Shown: piece by piece, positions 42,253 to 51,168 of the stretch
Position numbering within the stretch: position 1 is the stretch's first letter
How the letters are laid out: each line of letters opens with the position of its first letter
Assembly (NCBI GenBank): GCA_031268215.1
Contig: JAIRXP010000004.1
Location: 1-64,000 of the forward strand
DNA length: 64,000 nt
Reading direction: 5' to 3'
Source: Bifidobacteriaceae bacterium
GTDB lineage: Bacteria > Actinomycetota > Actinomycetes > Actinomycetales > WQXJ01
Position numbers and translations under genes: made by a program
The notes under the pieces: model-generated
What the model was told of the DNA's origin: nothing
The model's input: only the letters and a program-made list of their open reading frames with translations
Database searches by the model: none

Positions 42253-43055
42253 CTGCCAAGCCCGCCACTGGGGCGGCTGAACCTGGCGGGACCGGGTGGG
42301 AAGACGGCATCGGGCGCCTGGTAGCGGCCCGGAAACTGCTGGTGGCCCTGGACTTTGACGGCACCCTGGCGCCCTTGGTGGACAACCCCGAGGATTCGCG
42401 GCCCGTCCCCGGGGCGCGGACGGCGCTCGCCCGGCTGGCGCGCGTTGACCGTGTGCAGCTAGCGCTGGTTTCCGGGCGCCCAGCGGCGGACCTCGCCCGC
42501 CTGGCCTCCCCGCCGGACGGGACTTGGCTGGCCGGGTCGCACGGCGCCGAGCAGGGCCGGATGTCTGGTGCCGCGGCTGTCCTTGAACCGGTCGAACTGA
42601 CCGCCGCCCAGTCGCGCGAACTGGACGCCATCCGGGCCGGCCTGGAAGACTTGGCCGCCGCCGGCCCCGGCGCCTGGATTGAATCCAAGCCGCTGGCCGC
42701 CGTTTTCCATACCCGCCCCATGGCAGACCGTGCCGCCGCCAGCCATCTGGAGGAGCAGGCCGCTGGCCTGGGTGAAGCACTGGGCGGCCATGTGCTAGCG
42801 GGCAAGATGGTAGTTGAGATATCCATCCTGCCGGCTGGTAAAGCCGCCGCCTTGACTCGCCTCAGACATGCCGCCGGTGCCGACCGGCTGGTTTTCGCTG
42901 GTGATGACACCACCGATGAACTCGCCCTGGACACCATTCATCCCCCTGACCTGGGTATCAAGGTTGGGCCCGGCGCAACGACCGCCGAATTGCGTCTGCC
43001 GGACCCGTTGGCGGTGGCGGCCTTCTTGCACGCCCTGGCGGACGCACTCGTTTGA
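42249..43055 (+). CDS. otsB: Trehalose-phosphatase
   Basis: [48 protein letters not shown]; overlaps otsA by 4 bp. Confidence 0.94.
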   Translation: MTAKPATGAAEPGGTGWEDGIGRLVAARKLLVALDFDGTLAPLVDNPEDSRPVPGARTALARLARVDRVQLALVSGRPAADLARLASPPDGTWLAGSHGAEQGRMSGAAAVLEPVELTAAQSRELDAIRAGLEDLAAAGPGAWIESKPLAAVFHTRPMADRAAASHLEEQAAGLGEALGGHVLAGKMVVEISILPAGKAAALTRLRHAAGADRLVFAGDDTTDELALDTIHPPDLGIKVGPGATTAELRLPDPLAVAAFLHALADALV

Positions 43056-43208
43056 GCCTTTCCCGGCGGCAGCGCCGGGTGGTCTTCGCATTTTGACCGT
43101 TCTTAGGGCCGCTGGTAAGTTGAGCACGCTAGTGGTCTACCCCCTTGGTGGCCCGCGCACTAGTTCGACTAAGTCCTACTTAGCCCCACAACCCGAAAAG
43201 GTAAGACT

Positions 43209-45128
43209 ATGCCCTCCAACCAGCCCACCATCCACCTGTCCCCTGACACTCAAGCCACCACCTGGGTTCCGGCCCGCCGGGGACGCCCCGGCCGGACCAG
43301 ACGCGCCCTTCTTGGGTTGGTCGCCGGCAGCGTCGCCCTGGCTTTGGCCTTGACCGGATTCATCCTCCCGGCCGAGACATCCCACGCTATTGAGCGGCTT
43401 GAGGGATCAATCACCGTAACTCCGGCCAGCCCAAAGCCAGGCGAAACCATCACCATCACTGACACCACCCCAATCCCCAAGGGCGCCGTCAAAGTGGAAC
43501 GCAAGTGGTCATTCGAGGTCTATGACCAGACCAAGCTTCCAGGCGACAAGACCGTCCAAACCAAGTTCGACAAGCCTGGCGTCCGCAGACTGGCGCTCTC
43601 CGTCCGGGCTTGGGACGCGGCAGGGGAAGACCGTTGGTTTGACAGCTTAGACATGCGGATCGTGGTCAGGAACCCGCCGCACCTGACGGTCTACCCGCTA
43701 CCGGGTACCGCCAACGCCACCGCCAACGAAGTGAAGGTCCAGGTCAAAGCTTGGGGCATGTCGGACTGGGAAGAACTGGCCGGCGGAACTGTTCAGATTT
43801 CCACTGCCAAGTCCTCAACAACCGTCACCACAGACCAGAAGGGCGTGGCGGAAGCAATCGTTCCCAGAAACGCCGGCCCCGTGACCGCCCGTCTGACGGG
43901 ATCCAAAGACGGTTCGCATAACGCCTTCGGCACCATTGAGGCAACAAATGATCTGTCAAAGACCGGCCAACCGGCTAAGGACGTACTGTTTGTCGCCGAT
44001 GACAACGGGCCTCTTGACGAGGCGGTAACAAAGAACCTTGGTTCGCTAGCGCAGAGCCTCCTCGCGCAGGGCGATTCCCAGATTGGGCTGACCGCCTATT
44101 CCTCGTCTTACACGTCCTATTACGAGCCCCACACTCTGATGCCCATGACCGATTCGGCGAAAGACTTCACAGCCGCCCTAGCAACTCTAGACAACCGCGG
44201 CGGCGCTGGCTACGCGTGGGACACCATCGCCTACGGCCTCAGTTCCAAGACCGGTTTCCGTCCCGGGGCCGACCGTTGCCTGGTTCTGATCAGCAGTAGC
44301 GTGATCCAGAAGAACACCCGACCCGACGGTGTGACACGGGAAGCGGCCGTCAAGCTGGTGAGAGACTCCAACACCACAGTTTTCGGCATATTCCTAACAG
44401 GGGACTGGAGAAATGACTTCCAGGATCTGGCAACAGATAGCGGCGGAGCCTACTTCAGCTTTGATGACTTCGCGGCTGATCCCCAACCTGTCCTAGAGGC
44501 CCTCACGAACGGCTGTTCCGCCACCGCCAGCAACCGGCCCAGCCTGTCCATCTCAATGAATGGCGGCGGTGCCGACAGCAACAGTCACGCCCCGATTAAC
44601 GAATCCCGGCCAAATGCCGTCTCGGTCACCAACAAGTGGGTCAACCCCGTCACCGGTGTAGTAACCACATCCGAGATCAAGGGACCGGCCACCGTTAGCG
44701 ACATTTCCGACGGCGGCACCGCCGAACCCATTGACGGCGGCGTCCGAGTCACCTGGCCTAAGGCCTCACTGGAAGGCTCCGGCATAATCTGGTACGAGTT
44801 TACGTGGGCACCCCAAGCGGGAGCAGCCATAGGTGACACGGTGGAGATCACCTCTTACGTCCAGGATGACGGCAAGAACGGAGAGGAACTAACGCCTAAC
44901 GACAATTCGTTCAAGCAGAGCTTCACCTTTAGTGCTGCTAGGGACAAGTCAAAGACAGGCGAACCCGGTCAGACCACCGACAGCTCAACCAAACCATGGT
45001 GGGTCTTCGCCATTGGCCTGCTGGCGGTCATCGCCGTGGTCGGCATCGTGATCCTCTTGTTGACCCGGCGCCGCAAGACCAAAGAAGACGAACCCGGACT
45101 AGCTGAAACCCAGCAGCTAACACCTTAG
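43209..45128 (+). CDS. vWA-like, PKD-like extracytoplasmic protein with N- and C-terminal TM segments
   Basis: N-terminal hydrophobic anchor; vWA-like core (DVLFVADDNGPLDEAVTKNLGSLAQSLLAQGDSQIGLTAYSS ... RPGADRCLVLISSS); C-terminal TM and RRRK tail. Confidence 0.6.
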   Translation: MPSNQPTIHLSPDTQATTWVPARRGRPGRTRRALLGLVAGSVALALALTGFILPAETSHAIERLEGSITVTPASPKPGETITITDTTPIPKGAVKVERKWSFEVYDQTKLPGDKTVQTKFDKPGVRRLALSVRAWDAAGEDRWFDSLDMRIVVRNPPHLTVYPLPGTANATANEVKVQVKAWGMSDWEELAGGTVQISTAKSSTTVTTDQKGVAEAIVPRNAGPVTARLTGSKDGSHNAFGTIEATNDLSKTGQPAKDVLFVADDNGPLDEAVTKNLGSLAQSLLAQGDSQIGLTAYSSSYTSYYEPHTLMPMTDSAKDFTAALATLDNRGGAGYAWDTIAYGLSSKTGFRPGADRCLVLISSSVIQKNTRPDGVTREAAVKLVRDSNTTVFGIFLTGDWRNDFQDLATDSGGAYFSFDDFAADPQPVLEALTNGCSATASNRPSLSISMNGGGADSNSHAPINESRPNAVSVTNKWVNPVTGVVTTSEIKGPATVSDISDGGTAEPIDGGVRVTWPKASLEGSGIIWYEFTWAPQAGAAIGDTVEITSYVQDDGKNGEELTPNDNSFKQSFTFSAARDKSKTGEPGQTTDSSTKPWWVFAIGLLAVIAVVGIVILLLTRRRKTKEDEPGLAETQQLTP

Positions 45129-45156
45129 GAAGCTGGCGTCCGCACCACCGTGCGTA

Positions 45157-45180
45157 GGAGCCTGTTGGACAACAGGCTCC
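45157..45180. terminator. Hairpin (first of tandem pair) between convergent genes
   Basis: Perfect 10-bp inverted repeat GGAGCCTGTT-GGAC-AACAGGCTCC. Confidence 0.7.
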
Positions 45181-45187
45181 CTAGCAG

Positions 45188-45228
45188 CCCCGCAAAATCT
45201 TCGGCCTGCGGCCGAATCTCTTGCGGGG
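45188..45228. terminator. Hairpin (second of tandem pair)
   Basis: CCCCGCAA-AATC-TTCGGCC-TGC-GGCCGAA-TCTC-TTGCGGGG. Confidence 0.7.
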
Positions 45229-45282
45229 GCCCCAGTATGAAAAACTCGGCTCATTCGTCAAGGTTCTGTTCACCTAGTAGAG

Positions 45283-46215
45283 CTAGAGCGCCCGGATCTC
45301 CCAGGTCGCCTGGTGGGTCTGGCCGGGCTCGAGCCAGATCAAGTCTTCGTGACTGTTGAACGCGTTGGGCGGGCAAGTCACTGGTTCAACTGCCAAACCC
45401 AGGCGGTCGTCATCGGCCAAGTGGTCGGCAGTATGGACATGAACCCACGGGCAGGACCGTCCCCAAGCCATGGCGACGCCAGTGCCAGAAGGGTCCTTCA
45501 ACACGGCGGTCGCATGGCCGGATCCATCCCAGACCAGGTCGCTGAAGGCATTGTCGATCTTGGAATCGCCAAGGGGCCGGCCGGCCAGGAAGTCAAGGCT
45601 TCCCCCGGCGGCGGGCCGCTGTTCTCCCGGCAGAAGCCTGTCCCCTACCGTCTCAACAAAGCTCTGGGCGGGCAGAGTCAGTTCCCATTCATCGAGCCGC
45701 GATGGCCCAGCCACCAGATAGGGATGCACGCCGGTACCGTAGGGAGCGGTTGTGGAACCAACGTTGATGACTGAGACCTGCCAGGTTAGGCCTGTCAGGG
45801 TGTCCAGACGGTAACCCACTTCAATGGCCAGGCGGCAGGGGTAGCCTTCTTGCGCCTCAATTACTTGCATCATGGACACAGCGCTGGCGGAAGAGGAAGC
45901 GGCGGCGAAATCGAGCCACAGGGCCAGGCCGTCCCGCGCATGCCCATGAGCGGATTCGTTCAACGGCAGGCGTTGAACCGAATCCGACAGGACGTACCGG
46001 CCGTCAACTACACGGCCCGGCCAGGGGGCCAGCACCGCTCCGCGGAAGGACGGCCTGACCCTGTCCGCGGCGAATGGCACTATCAAGTCGCGGCCGTCGT
46101 ACTGGAGCTTGCGGAGCGACGCGCCAACAGACGCGATGACGGCACGGTAGGGGCCGGCCCCAATGACGATCTGGTTGCCGCTGGCTGGACGGGGCATCGA
46201 AGGGCTCGGGTTCAC
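45283..46215 (-). CDS. Aldose 1-epimerase family protein
   Basis: GALVAPWPGRVVDGRY-like motif (RGAVLAPWPGRVVDGRY), ESAHGHARDGLALW, YGTGVHPYLVAG; start among several candidates (ORF to 46251). Confidence 0.85.
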   Translation of the reverse strand: MNPSPSMPRPASGNQIVIGAGPYRAVIASVGASLRKLQYDGRDLIVPFAADRVRPSFRGAVLAPWPGRVVDGRYVLSDSVQRLPLNESAHGHARDGLALWLDFAAASSSASAVSMMQVIEAQEGYPCRLAIEVGYRLDTLTGLTWQVSVINVGSTTAPYGTGVHPYLVAGPSRLDEWELTLPAQSFVETVGDRLLPGEQRPAAGGSLDFLAGRPLGDSKIDNAFSDLVWDGSGHATAVLKDPSGTGVAMAWGRSCPWVHVHTADHLADDDRLGLAVEPVTCPPNAFNSHEDLIWLEPGQTHQATWEIRAL

Positions 46216-46515
46216 CCGCCCATTGTTGCGCCCCGGGGGCCATGGGCGCACGCGCCGCCATGCTCCTGCCGGAGGATTTGCCTAATCTGGGGCAAAATTG
46301 GGATTTTGCGTGGGTATTGTTACACCGATTTGACCTGTTTGAGGTCTCAAATCCTGACATCTGGCCTTCAACCCGGCACCCGGGCAAGACCATGTGGCAC
46401 CATGGAAAACGTGCTCAACGGCTGAGCGTGTGCCTTCCGGGTCTGGAACGCCAGGCAGGCGCCTTTCACAACGGATCGTCCGGCACGTACCTGCCGGTGA
46501 AGGGAAGTAGTTGTT

Positions 46516-47631
46516 ATGGCAACCGTAACTTTCGATGGGGCTACCCGGATCTACCCGGGGAACGACAAGCCCTCGGTTGACCACCTTGACCTCCACATTG
46601 AAGACGGCGAGTTCCTTGTTCTAGTCGGCCCGTCCGGCTGCGGCAAGTCGACATCGCTGCGCATGCTGGCGGGCTTAGAGGAGGTCAACGACGGCCGGAT
46701 TCTGATCGGTGACCGCGACGTCACCGATGTCCAGCCGAAGGACCGGGACATCGCCATGGTGTTCCAGAACTATGCCTTGTATCCCCACATGACCGTGGCG
46801 GACAACATGGGCTTCGCGCTGAAGATCGCCGGCATGCCGAAAGACGAGATCCGCCAGCGGGTCCAAGAGGCCGCCGAGATCCTCGACCTTGGGGAGTACT
46901 TGTCGCGCAAGCCAAAGGCCCTGTCCGGCGGCCAGCGCCAACGTGTGGCGATGGGACGGGCGATCGTCCGCCAGCCCCGCGTGTTCCTGATGGATGAACC
47001 ACTGTCCAACCTTGATGCGAAACTGCGCGTTTCGACCCGCACTCAGATCGCTTCACTGCAACGGCGTCTTGGTGTAACCACCGTCTACGTCACGCATGAT
47101 CAAACCGAGGCGCTGACCATGGGAGATCGGATCGCCGTCCTCAAAGACGGCCTGCTGCAGCAAGTCGGCTCGCCGTTGGTGCTGTACGACAAGCCAGCCA
47201 ACGCCTTCGTGGCCACGTTCATTGGCTCACCGGCCATGAACATTGGGACCTTCCCGGTCAAAGATGGTGCTGTGCTGATTGGCGAGGCCTCGGTACCCTT
47301 GACCCGCGAGGTCCTGGATGCCATGGTCCCGGAGGATGAAGACCAGCTAACGGTCGGTTTCCGGCCAGAGAACCTTGACCTGACCACGGCTGAGACGCCC
47401 GGTGCTATCCCGGTAGAGATCGACATTGTTGAAGAACTCGGGTCGGACGCCTACGCCTATGGCACTCTCAAAGGTTCGGCGGAGCAGGCCAGCACGCTGC
47501 AAGGCGGTTCGTTGATCGCTCGGGTTGATCCCCGGTCGGTGCCGCGCAAGGGAGAGACCGTCTACCTGTCCATCCGCCCCGGTGAGCAGCACAACTTCTC
47601 CGCGTCAACCGGCGAGCGTATGCCGGATTGA
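46516..47631 (+). CDS. ugpC: ABC transporter ATP-binding protein, UgpC/MsiK type
   Basis: GPSGCGKSTSLRMLAGLEEVNDGRILIGDRDVTDVQPKDRDIAMVFQNYALYPHMTVADNMGFALK; LSGGQRQRVAMGRAI; C-terminal TOBE region. Confidence 0.92.
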   Translation: MATVTFDGATRIYPGNDKPSVDHLDLHIEDGEFLVLVGPSGCGKSTSLRMLAGLEEVNDGRILIGDRDVTDVQPKDRDIAMVFQNYALYPHMTVADNMGFALKIAGMPKDEIRQRVQEAAEILDLGEYLSRKPKALSGGQRQRVAMGRAIVRQPRVFLMDEPLSNLDAKLRVSTRTQIASLQRRLGVTTVYVTHDQTEALTMGDRIAVLKDGLLQQVGSPLVLYDKPANAFVATFIGSPAMNIGTFPVKDGAVLIGEASVPLTREVLDAMVPEDEDQLTVGFRPENLDLTTAETPGAIPVEIDIVEELGSDAYAYGTLKGSAEQASTLQGGSLIARVDPRSVPRKGETVYLSIRPGEQHNFSASTGERMPD

Positions 47632-47663
47632 GATTTCTCCCGGCCCCGCCGGCCGGGAGAATC
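47632..47663 (+). terminator. Hairpin 1 after ugpC
   Basis: GATTTCTCCCGGCC-CCGCC-GGCCGGGAGAATC with one bulged T. Confidence 0.6.
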
Positions 47664-47665
47664 GT

Positions 47666-47712
47666 GGACCGCCGTCTTGGGGGCATTTACAGGGCGGCGG
47701 TCCGCCCGTTTT
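47666..47712 (+). terminator. Hairpin 2 after ugpC, followed by T-run
   Basis: GGACCGCCG ... CGGCGGTCC then GCCCGTTTT. Confidence 0.65.
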
Positions 47713-47779
47713 CGGTGGCCGATGACGTCCGGCCGGCCGAGGTGGCCCTGGTTACCCTGGTCTGGCCCAGCCGTCAGGC

Positions 47780-49057
47780 ATGAAAGTGAGTAGTACAAAT
47801 ATGGCCCAGGGCCTGACCATCACGGCGGTAACGCCCGATTCGGCGCTGTTCGACTTGCCTTGGCACTTGCCGCTGGCGAAATGGCCGGATGAAGTCGTGC
47901 TGGCCCTGCCTCGCGGCCTGTCCCGCCACGTGGTCCGGTTTGTACGGCTGTCCGGCTGCGTTCTGGCTGTCAAAGAGATCGCGTCCTACGCCGCCACCCG
48001 CGAGTATGCGCTGTTGAAGGATCTGGCCAACCTGGATGCGCCTTCGGTGGCTCCGGTGGCGGTGGTGGCCGGGCGGACCACCGCATCCGGCAAGCCGCTG
48101 GACGCGGCCCTGCTGACACAGCACCTCCAGTTCTCATTGCCGTACCGCGCGTTGTTCTCTTACCGACTGCGGCCGGACATGGCGACTCGCTTATTGGATG
48201 CTTTGGCGTTGCTGATAGTTCGGATGCATCTGCTGGGCTTCTACTGGGGGGACGTGTCGCTCTCCAACACTCTGTTCCGCCGGGATGCGAAGGAGTTTTC
48301 GGCTTATCTGGTGGACGCGGAGACCTCAGCTTTGTATGAGAAGCTGACGGACGGCCAGCGAGCCTATGACATTGACTTGGCCCGAACCAATGTGATTGGC
48401 GAGTTGATGGACTTAGAGGCCGGGGAAATGCTGGAGGACGAGCTTGACCCGGTGGCGATTGGCGATTTCTTGACTGAACGCTATGACCAGCTTTGGCGTG
48501 CCTTGACCGAGGAAGAGACCATCTCAGCCGATGCACGCTGGCGGCTGCAGGACCGCATTAACCGGCTCAACGATCTGGGTTTCGATGTCGCGGAAATGTC
48601 CATGACGACGGACCCAGATGGCACCACTTTGCACATCCGCCCGCAGGTGGTGGACGCCGGACACCACTCCCGCCGGCTCTTCCGCCTGACCGGTCTGGAT
48701 GTCCAGGAGAACCAGGCCCGGCGCTTACTCAACGACCTTGACACCTACCGGGTCCATTCCGGCCAGGCCGGCACGGACGAGGACTTCGTGGCCCACGACT
48801 GGCTGACTCACGTGTTCGAGCCCGCCGTTCGCTCGGTGCCACGCGCCCTGCGCGGCAAACTCGAATTGCCCCAGATTTACCATGAGATTCTGGAGCACCG
48901 CTGGTTCATGTCTCAGCGCGAGTCCCGTTACGTCTCTCTGGAAGAGGCCGTCCAGAGCTATATCGACAACGTCCTGACCCACCGCCGCGACGAATCAGAA
49001 CTGATCCTGGCGGACACGCTACAGTTGCCGGCCGTCGATGACGTGCCCATGAGTTAG
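47780..49057 (+). CDS. DUF4032 protein with predicted kinase-like N-terminal half
   Basis: Matches DUF4032 family by recognition; contains VLAVKEI (K65), REYALLKDL (E75), MHLLGFYWGDVSLSNTLF (H150, D158, N163), AYLVDAET (D179). Confidence 0.78.
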   Translation: MKVSSTNMAQGLTITAVTPDSALFDLPWHLPLAKWPDEVVLALPRGLSRHVVRFVRLSGCVLAVKEIASYAATREYALLKDLANLDAPSVAPVAVVAGRTTASGKPLDAALLTQHLQFSLPYRALFSYRLRPDMATRLLDALALLIVRMHLLGFYWGDVSLSNTLFRRDAKEFSAYLVDAETSALYEKLTDGQRAYDIDLARTNVIGELMDLEAGEMLEDELDPVAIGDFLTERYDQLWRALTEEETISADARWRLQDRINRLNDLGFDVAEMSMTTDPDGTTLHIRPQVVDAGHHSRRLFRLTGLDVQENQARRLLNDLDTYRVHSGQAGTDEDFVAHDWLTHVFEPAVRSVPRALRGKLELPQIYHEILEHRWFMSQRESRYVSLEEAVQSYIDNVLTHRRDESELILADTLQLPAVDDVPMS

Positions 49058-49097
49058 CACCACCGGCCAGGCAATCCGGAGGGCTGGGCGGGGAACC

Positions 49098-50066
49098 CTA
49101 TTTCCGGCGTTGTTTGGCGACCTCATATAGGACAATCCCGCCCGCTACCGCCGCGTTCAACGATTCGGTAGCGCCGTCCATCGGTATGGAGACCGTCAGA
49201 TCGCAGGCCTGGCGGGTGAGCCGTGCCAGGCCCTTGCCTTCCGAACCGATCACCACCACGACGGGACCGGCGGCGAGGTCTATCCCGGCGGCATCGGCGG
49301 CGCCTTCCGCGTCCAGGCCAACCACGAACAGACCGGCCTGTTTGTACTCCTCCAGGGCGCGGACCAGGTTCGTGGCACGAGCTACCGGTACGCGAGCGGC
49401 CGCCCCGGCGGAGACCTTCCAGGCCGTGGCCCCCATCTGGGCGGAGCGGCGCAGGGGGATTAGGACACCGTGGGCGCCAAAGGCCGCCGCAGAACGCAGC
49501 ACCGCGCCCAAGTTGTGCGGGTCGGTCACCTGATCCAGGGCGACAATCAGCGGTTGCTGGGCCGCTTCCTCTGCTAGATGAAGCAGGCCCGCCGGTTCGA
49601 GATACTCGTAAGGCGCCACCCGCAGCGCCACACCCTGGTGATTGGCCCCATTGGTCCGCTGGTCAAGCTCCGCCTTGGTCACTTGAGTTATCGCCAGACC
49701 GGCGGCGGCTGCCAGCTTAGCCGCTTCGCGCACGCGGTCATCGGTCGCCATCCCACCGGCCACTTCCAGACGCTGCGCCGGCACGGCGGCGCGCAGAGCC
49801 TCAAGGACGGCATTGCGGCCGGCCACATAATCCGCCGCTGCCTTACGGACTTTGCTGGGCCCGTGCGGCCGTCCCTGGCTCCGGCGATCACTGGCCGCCT
49901 TGCGCTTGGCGGCGGGATGATACGGGCGGTCAACAGCCTTGGGGGTTGGGCCCTTGCCTTCCAGAGCCCGCCGTCCTTGGCCGCCGGATCCGACCGTCGC
50001 GCCCTTCTTGCTTCCAGGTTTGCGCACGGCGCCTTTGCGCTTCGAGTTCCCAGGCATGGGCCCCAA
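49098..50066 (-). CDS. rlmB: 23S rRNA (guanosine-2'-O-)-methyltransferase RlmB/TrmH family
   Basis: SpoU motifs (LDQVTDPHNLGAVLRSAAAFGAHGVLIP, VVVIGSEGKGLARLTRQACDLTVSIPM, SLNAAVAGGIVLYE); basic N-terminal tail. Confidence 0.93.
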   Translation of the reverse strand: MGPMPGNSKRKGAVRKPGSKKGATVGSGGQGRRALEGKGPTPKAVDRPYHPAAKRKAASDRRSQGRPHGPSKVRKAAADYVAGRNAVLEALRAAVPAQRLEVAGGMATDDRVREAAKLAAAAGLAITQVTKAELDQRTNGANHQGVALRVAPYEYLEPAGLLHLAEEAAQQPLIVALDQVTDPHNLGAVLRSAAAFGAHGVLIPLRRSAQMGATAWKVSAGAAARVPVARATNLVRALEEYKQAGLFVVGLDAEGAADAAGIDLAAGPVVVVIGSEGKGLARLTRQACDLTVSIPMDGATESLNAAVAGGIVLYEVAKQRRK

Positions 50067-50159
50067 GCTTACTTGGGTTGACCACGCGGCATGGCCGCTG
50101 CGGCGCGGCTCCGAGGCGACACGTCCCAGAGGCGGCGCGACTCCGCGCTCAACGCCCCC

Positions 50160-51146
50160 TTACAGATGGCGGCGGAAGAACTCTGCCGCCTCAACCAGGT
50201 CCCGCGAGCCGCCCCCCTCATGCCCGGCGAACGGCCAGACGCTGATTTCCTTTGGCCCGCCATAGGCGTTGTAGGCGCCAAAAGCCGTCGAGGCGGGCGT
50301 GATTGAGTCCGCCAAGCCCACCCCGAACCGGGCCGGAGCCCGGCACCGGCGGGCGAAATTCACGCCGTCAACATAGGACAACGTACGCCGCACGCAGACC
50401 TCATCATCTGGGCGGACCGCCAGGTAGGTGGCGATCTCTTGATAGGGCAACTGATCCGTCAACTCAACTCCGTGCATGATGTCCGTCATGAAGGGGCTCA
50501 GCACTACCGCCGCTTGGACCAAGTCAGGAACCAGGGCAGCAGCGGCCAACGCCGCGCCCCCACCCTGGGAACGACCGGCCACCCCAATCCGCGACGAATC
50601 AACCACGTCAAGTTTGGCGGCGGCCTCGACGGCACGGGCCGCGTCGGTGAATAGGCGGCCGTAATAGTAGGTCTCCGGCTCCATCACGCCTTTGGTGACG
50701 AACCCCGGAGTCATTGGGCCGGATCCGTGCGGATCCGCCGTGTCCCCAGGCGCCCAAGTAGCGCCCTGCCCGCGAGTATCCATCCGGAATTGGGCGAACC
50801 CGAACAGAGCCCAAGCGGGGTCATCGATGGGGAAGCCCCTCCCGCCACCATAACCACCGAATTGGACAATGCAGGGAAGCGGCGAAATGGGACCGGTGCG
50901 GGCGCCGTCCGGGCCGCCGGACGGCAAACGCAACCAGGCCTTGATTGGCTCACCGCCAAATCCGGGGAAGGTGACGTCATAGACCTCAATGCCGCTCAAG
51001 CCCAGATCCAGATGTTCCAGCACCGGCTGGCCGCCCGAAGCGCGCGATTCGCGCAAGGACACCTCCCAGAAGGCGCCAAAGTCAGCCGGATCAGGCACGT
51101 CCGCTTCATAGGCCCGCAATTCGGGCAAGGACAAGTCGCGGTTCAT
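50160..51146 (-). CDS. Acetylxylan esterase / cephalosporin-C deacetylase family
   Basis: AXE1-type: GFGGEPIKAWLRLPSG, VQFGGYGGGRG, GVAGRSQGGGAALAAAAL. Confidence 0.88.
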   Translation of the reverse strand: MNRDLSLPELRAYEADVPDPADFGAFWEVSLRESRASGGQPVLEHLDLGLSGIEVYDVTFPGFGGEPIKAWLRLPSGGPDGARTGPISPLPCIVQFGGYGGGRGFPIDDPAWALFGFAQFRMDTRGQGATWAPGDTADPHGSGPMTPGFVTKGVMEPETYYYGRLFTDAARAVEAAAKLDVVDSSRIGVAGRSQGGGAALAAAALVPDLVQAAVVLSPFMTDIMHGVELTDQLPYQEIATYLAVRPDDEVCVRRTLSYVDGVNFARRCRAPARFGVGLADSITPASTAFGAYNAYGGPKEISVWPFAGHEGGGSRDLVEAAEFFRRHL

Positions 51147-51168
51147 CAGACCAGGTTAGCCAGGCGGG

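Noticed and set aside
47972-48316. Reading the DUF4032 protein as a classical Hanks-type Ser/Thr kinase
   Set aside because: HRD is replaced by WGD and DFG by DAE, and no typical Gly-rich loop is obvious; only a broader kinase-superfamily assignment is supportable
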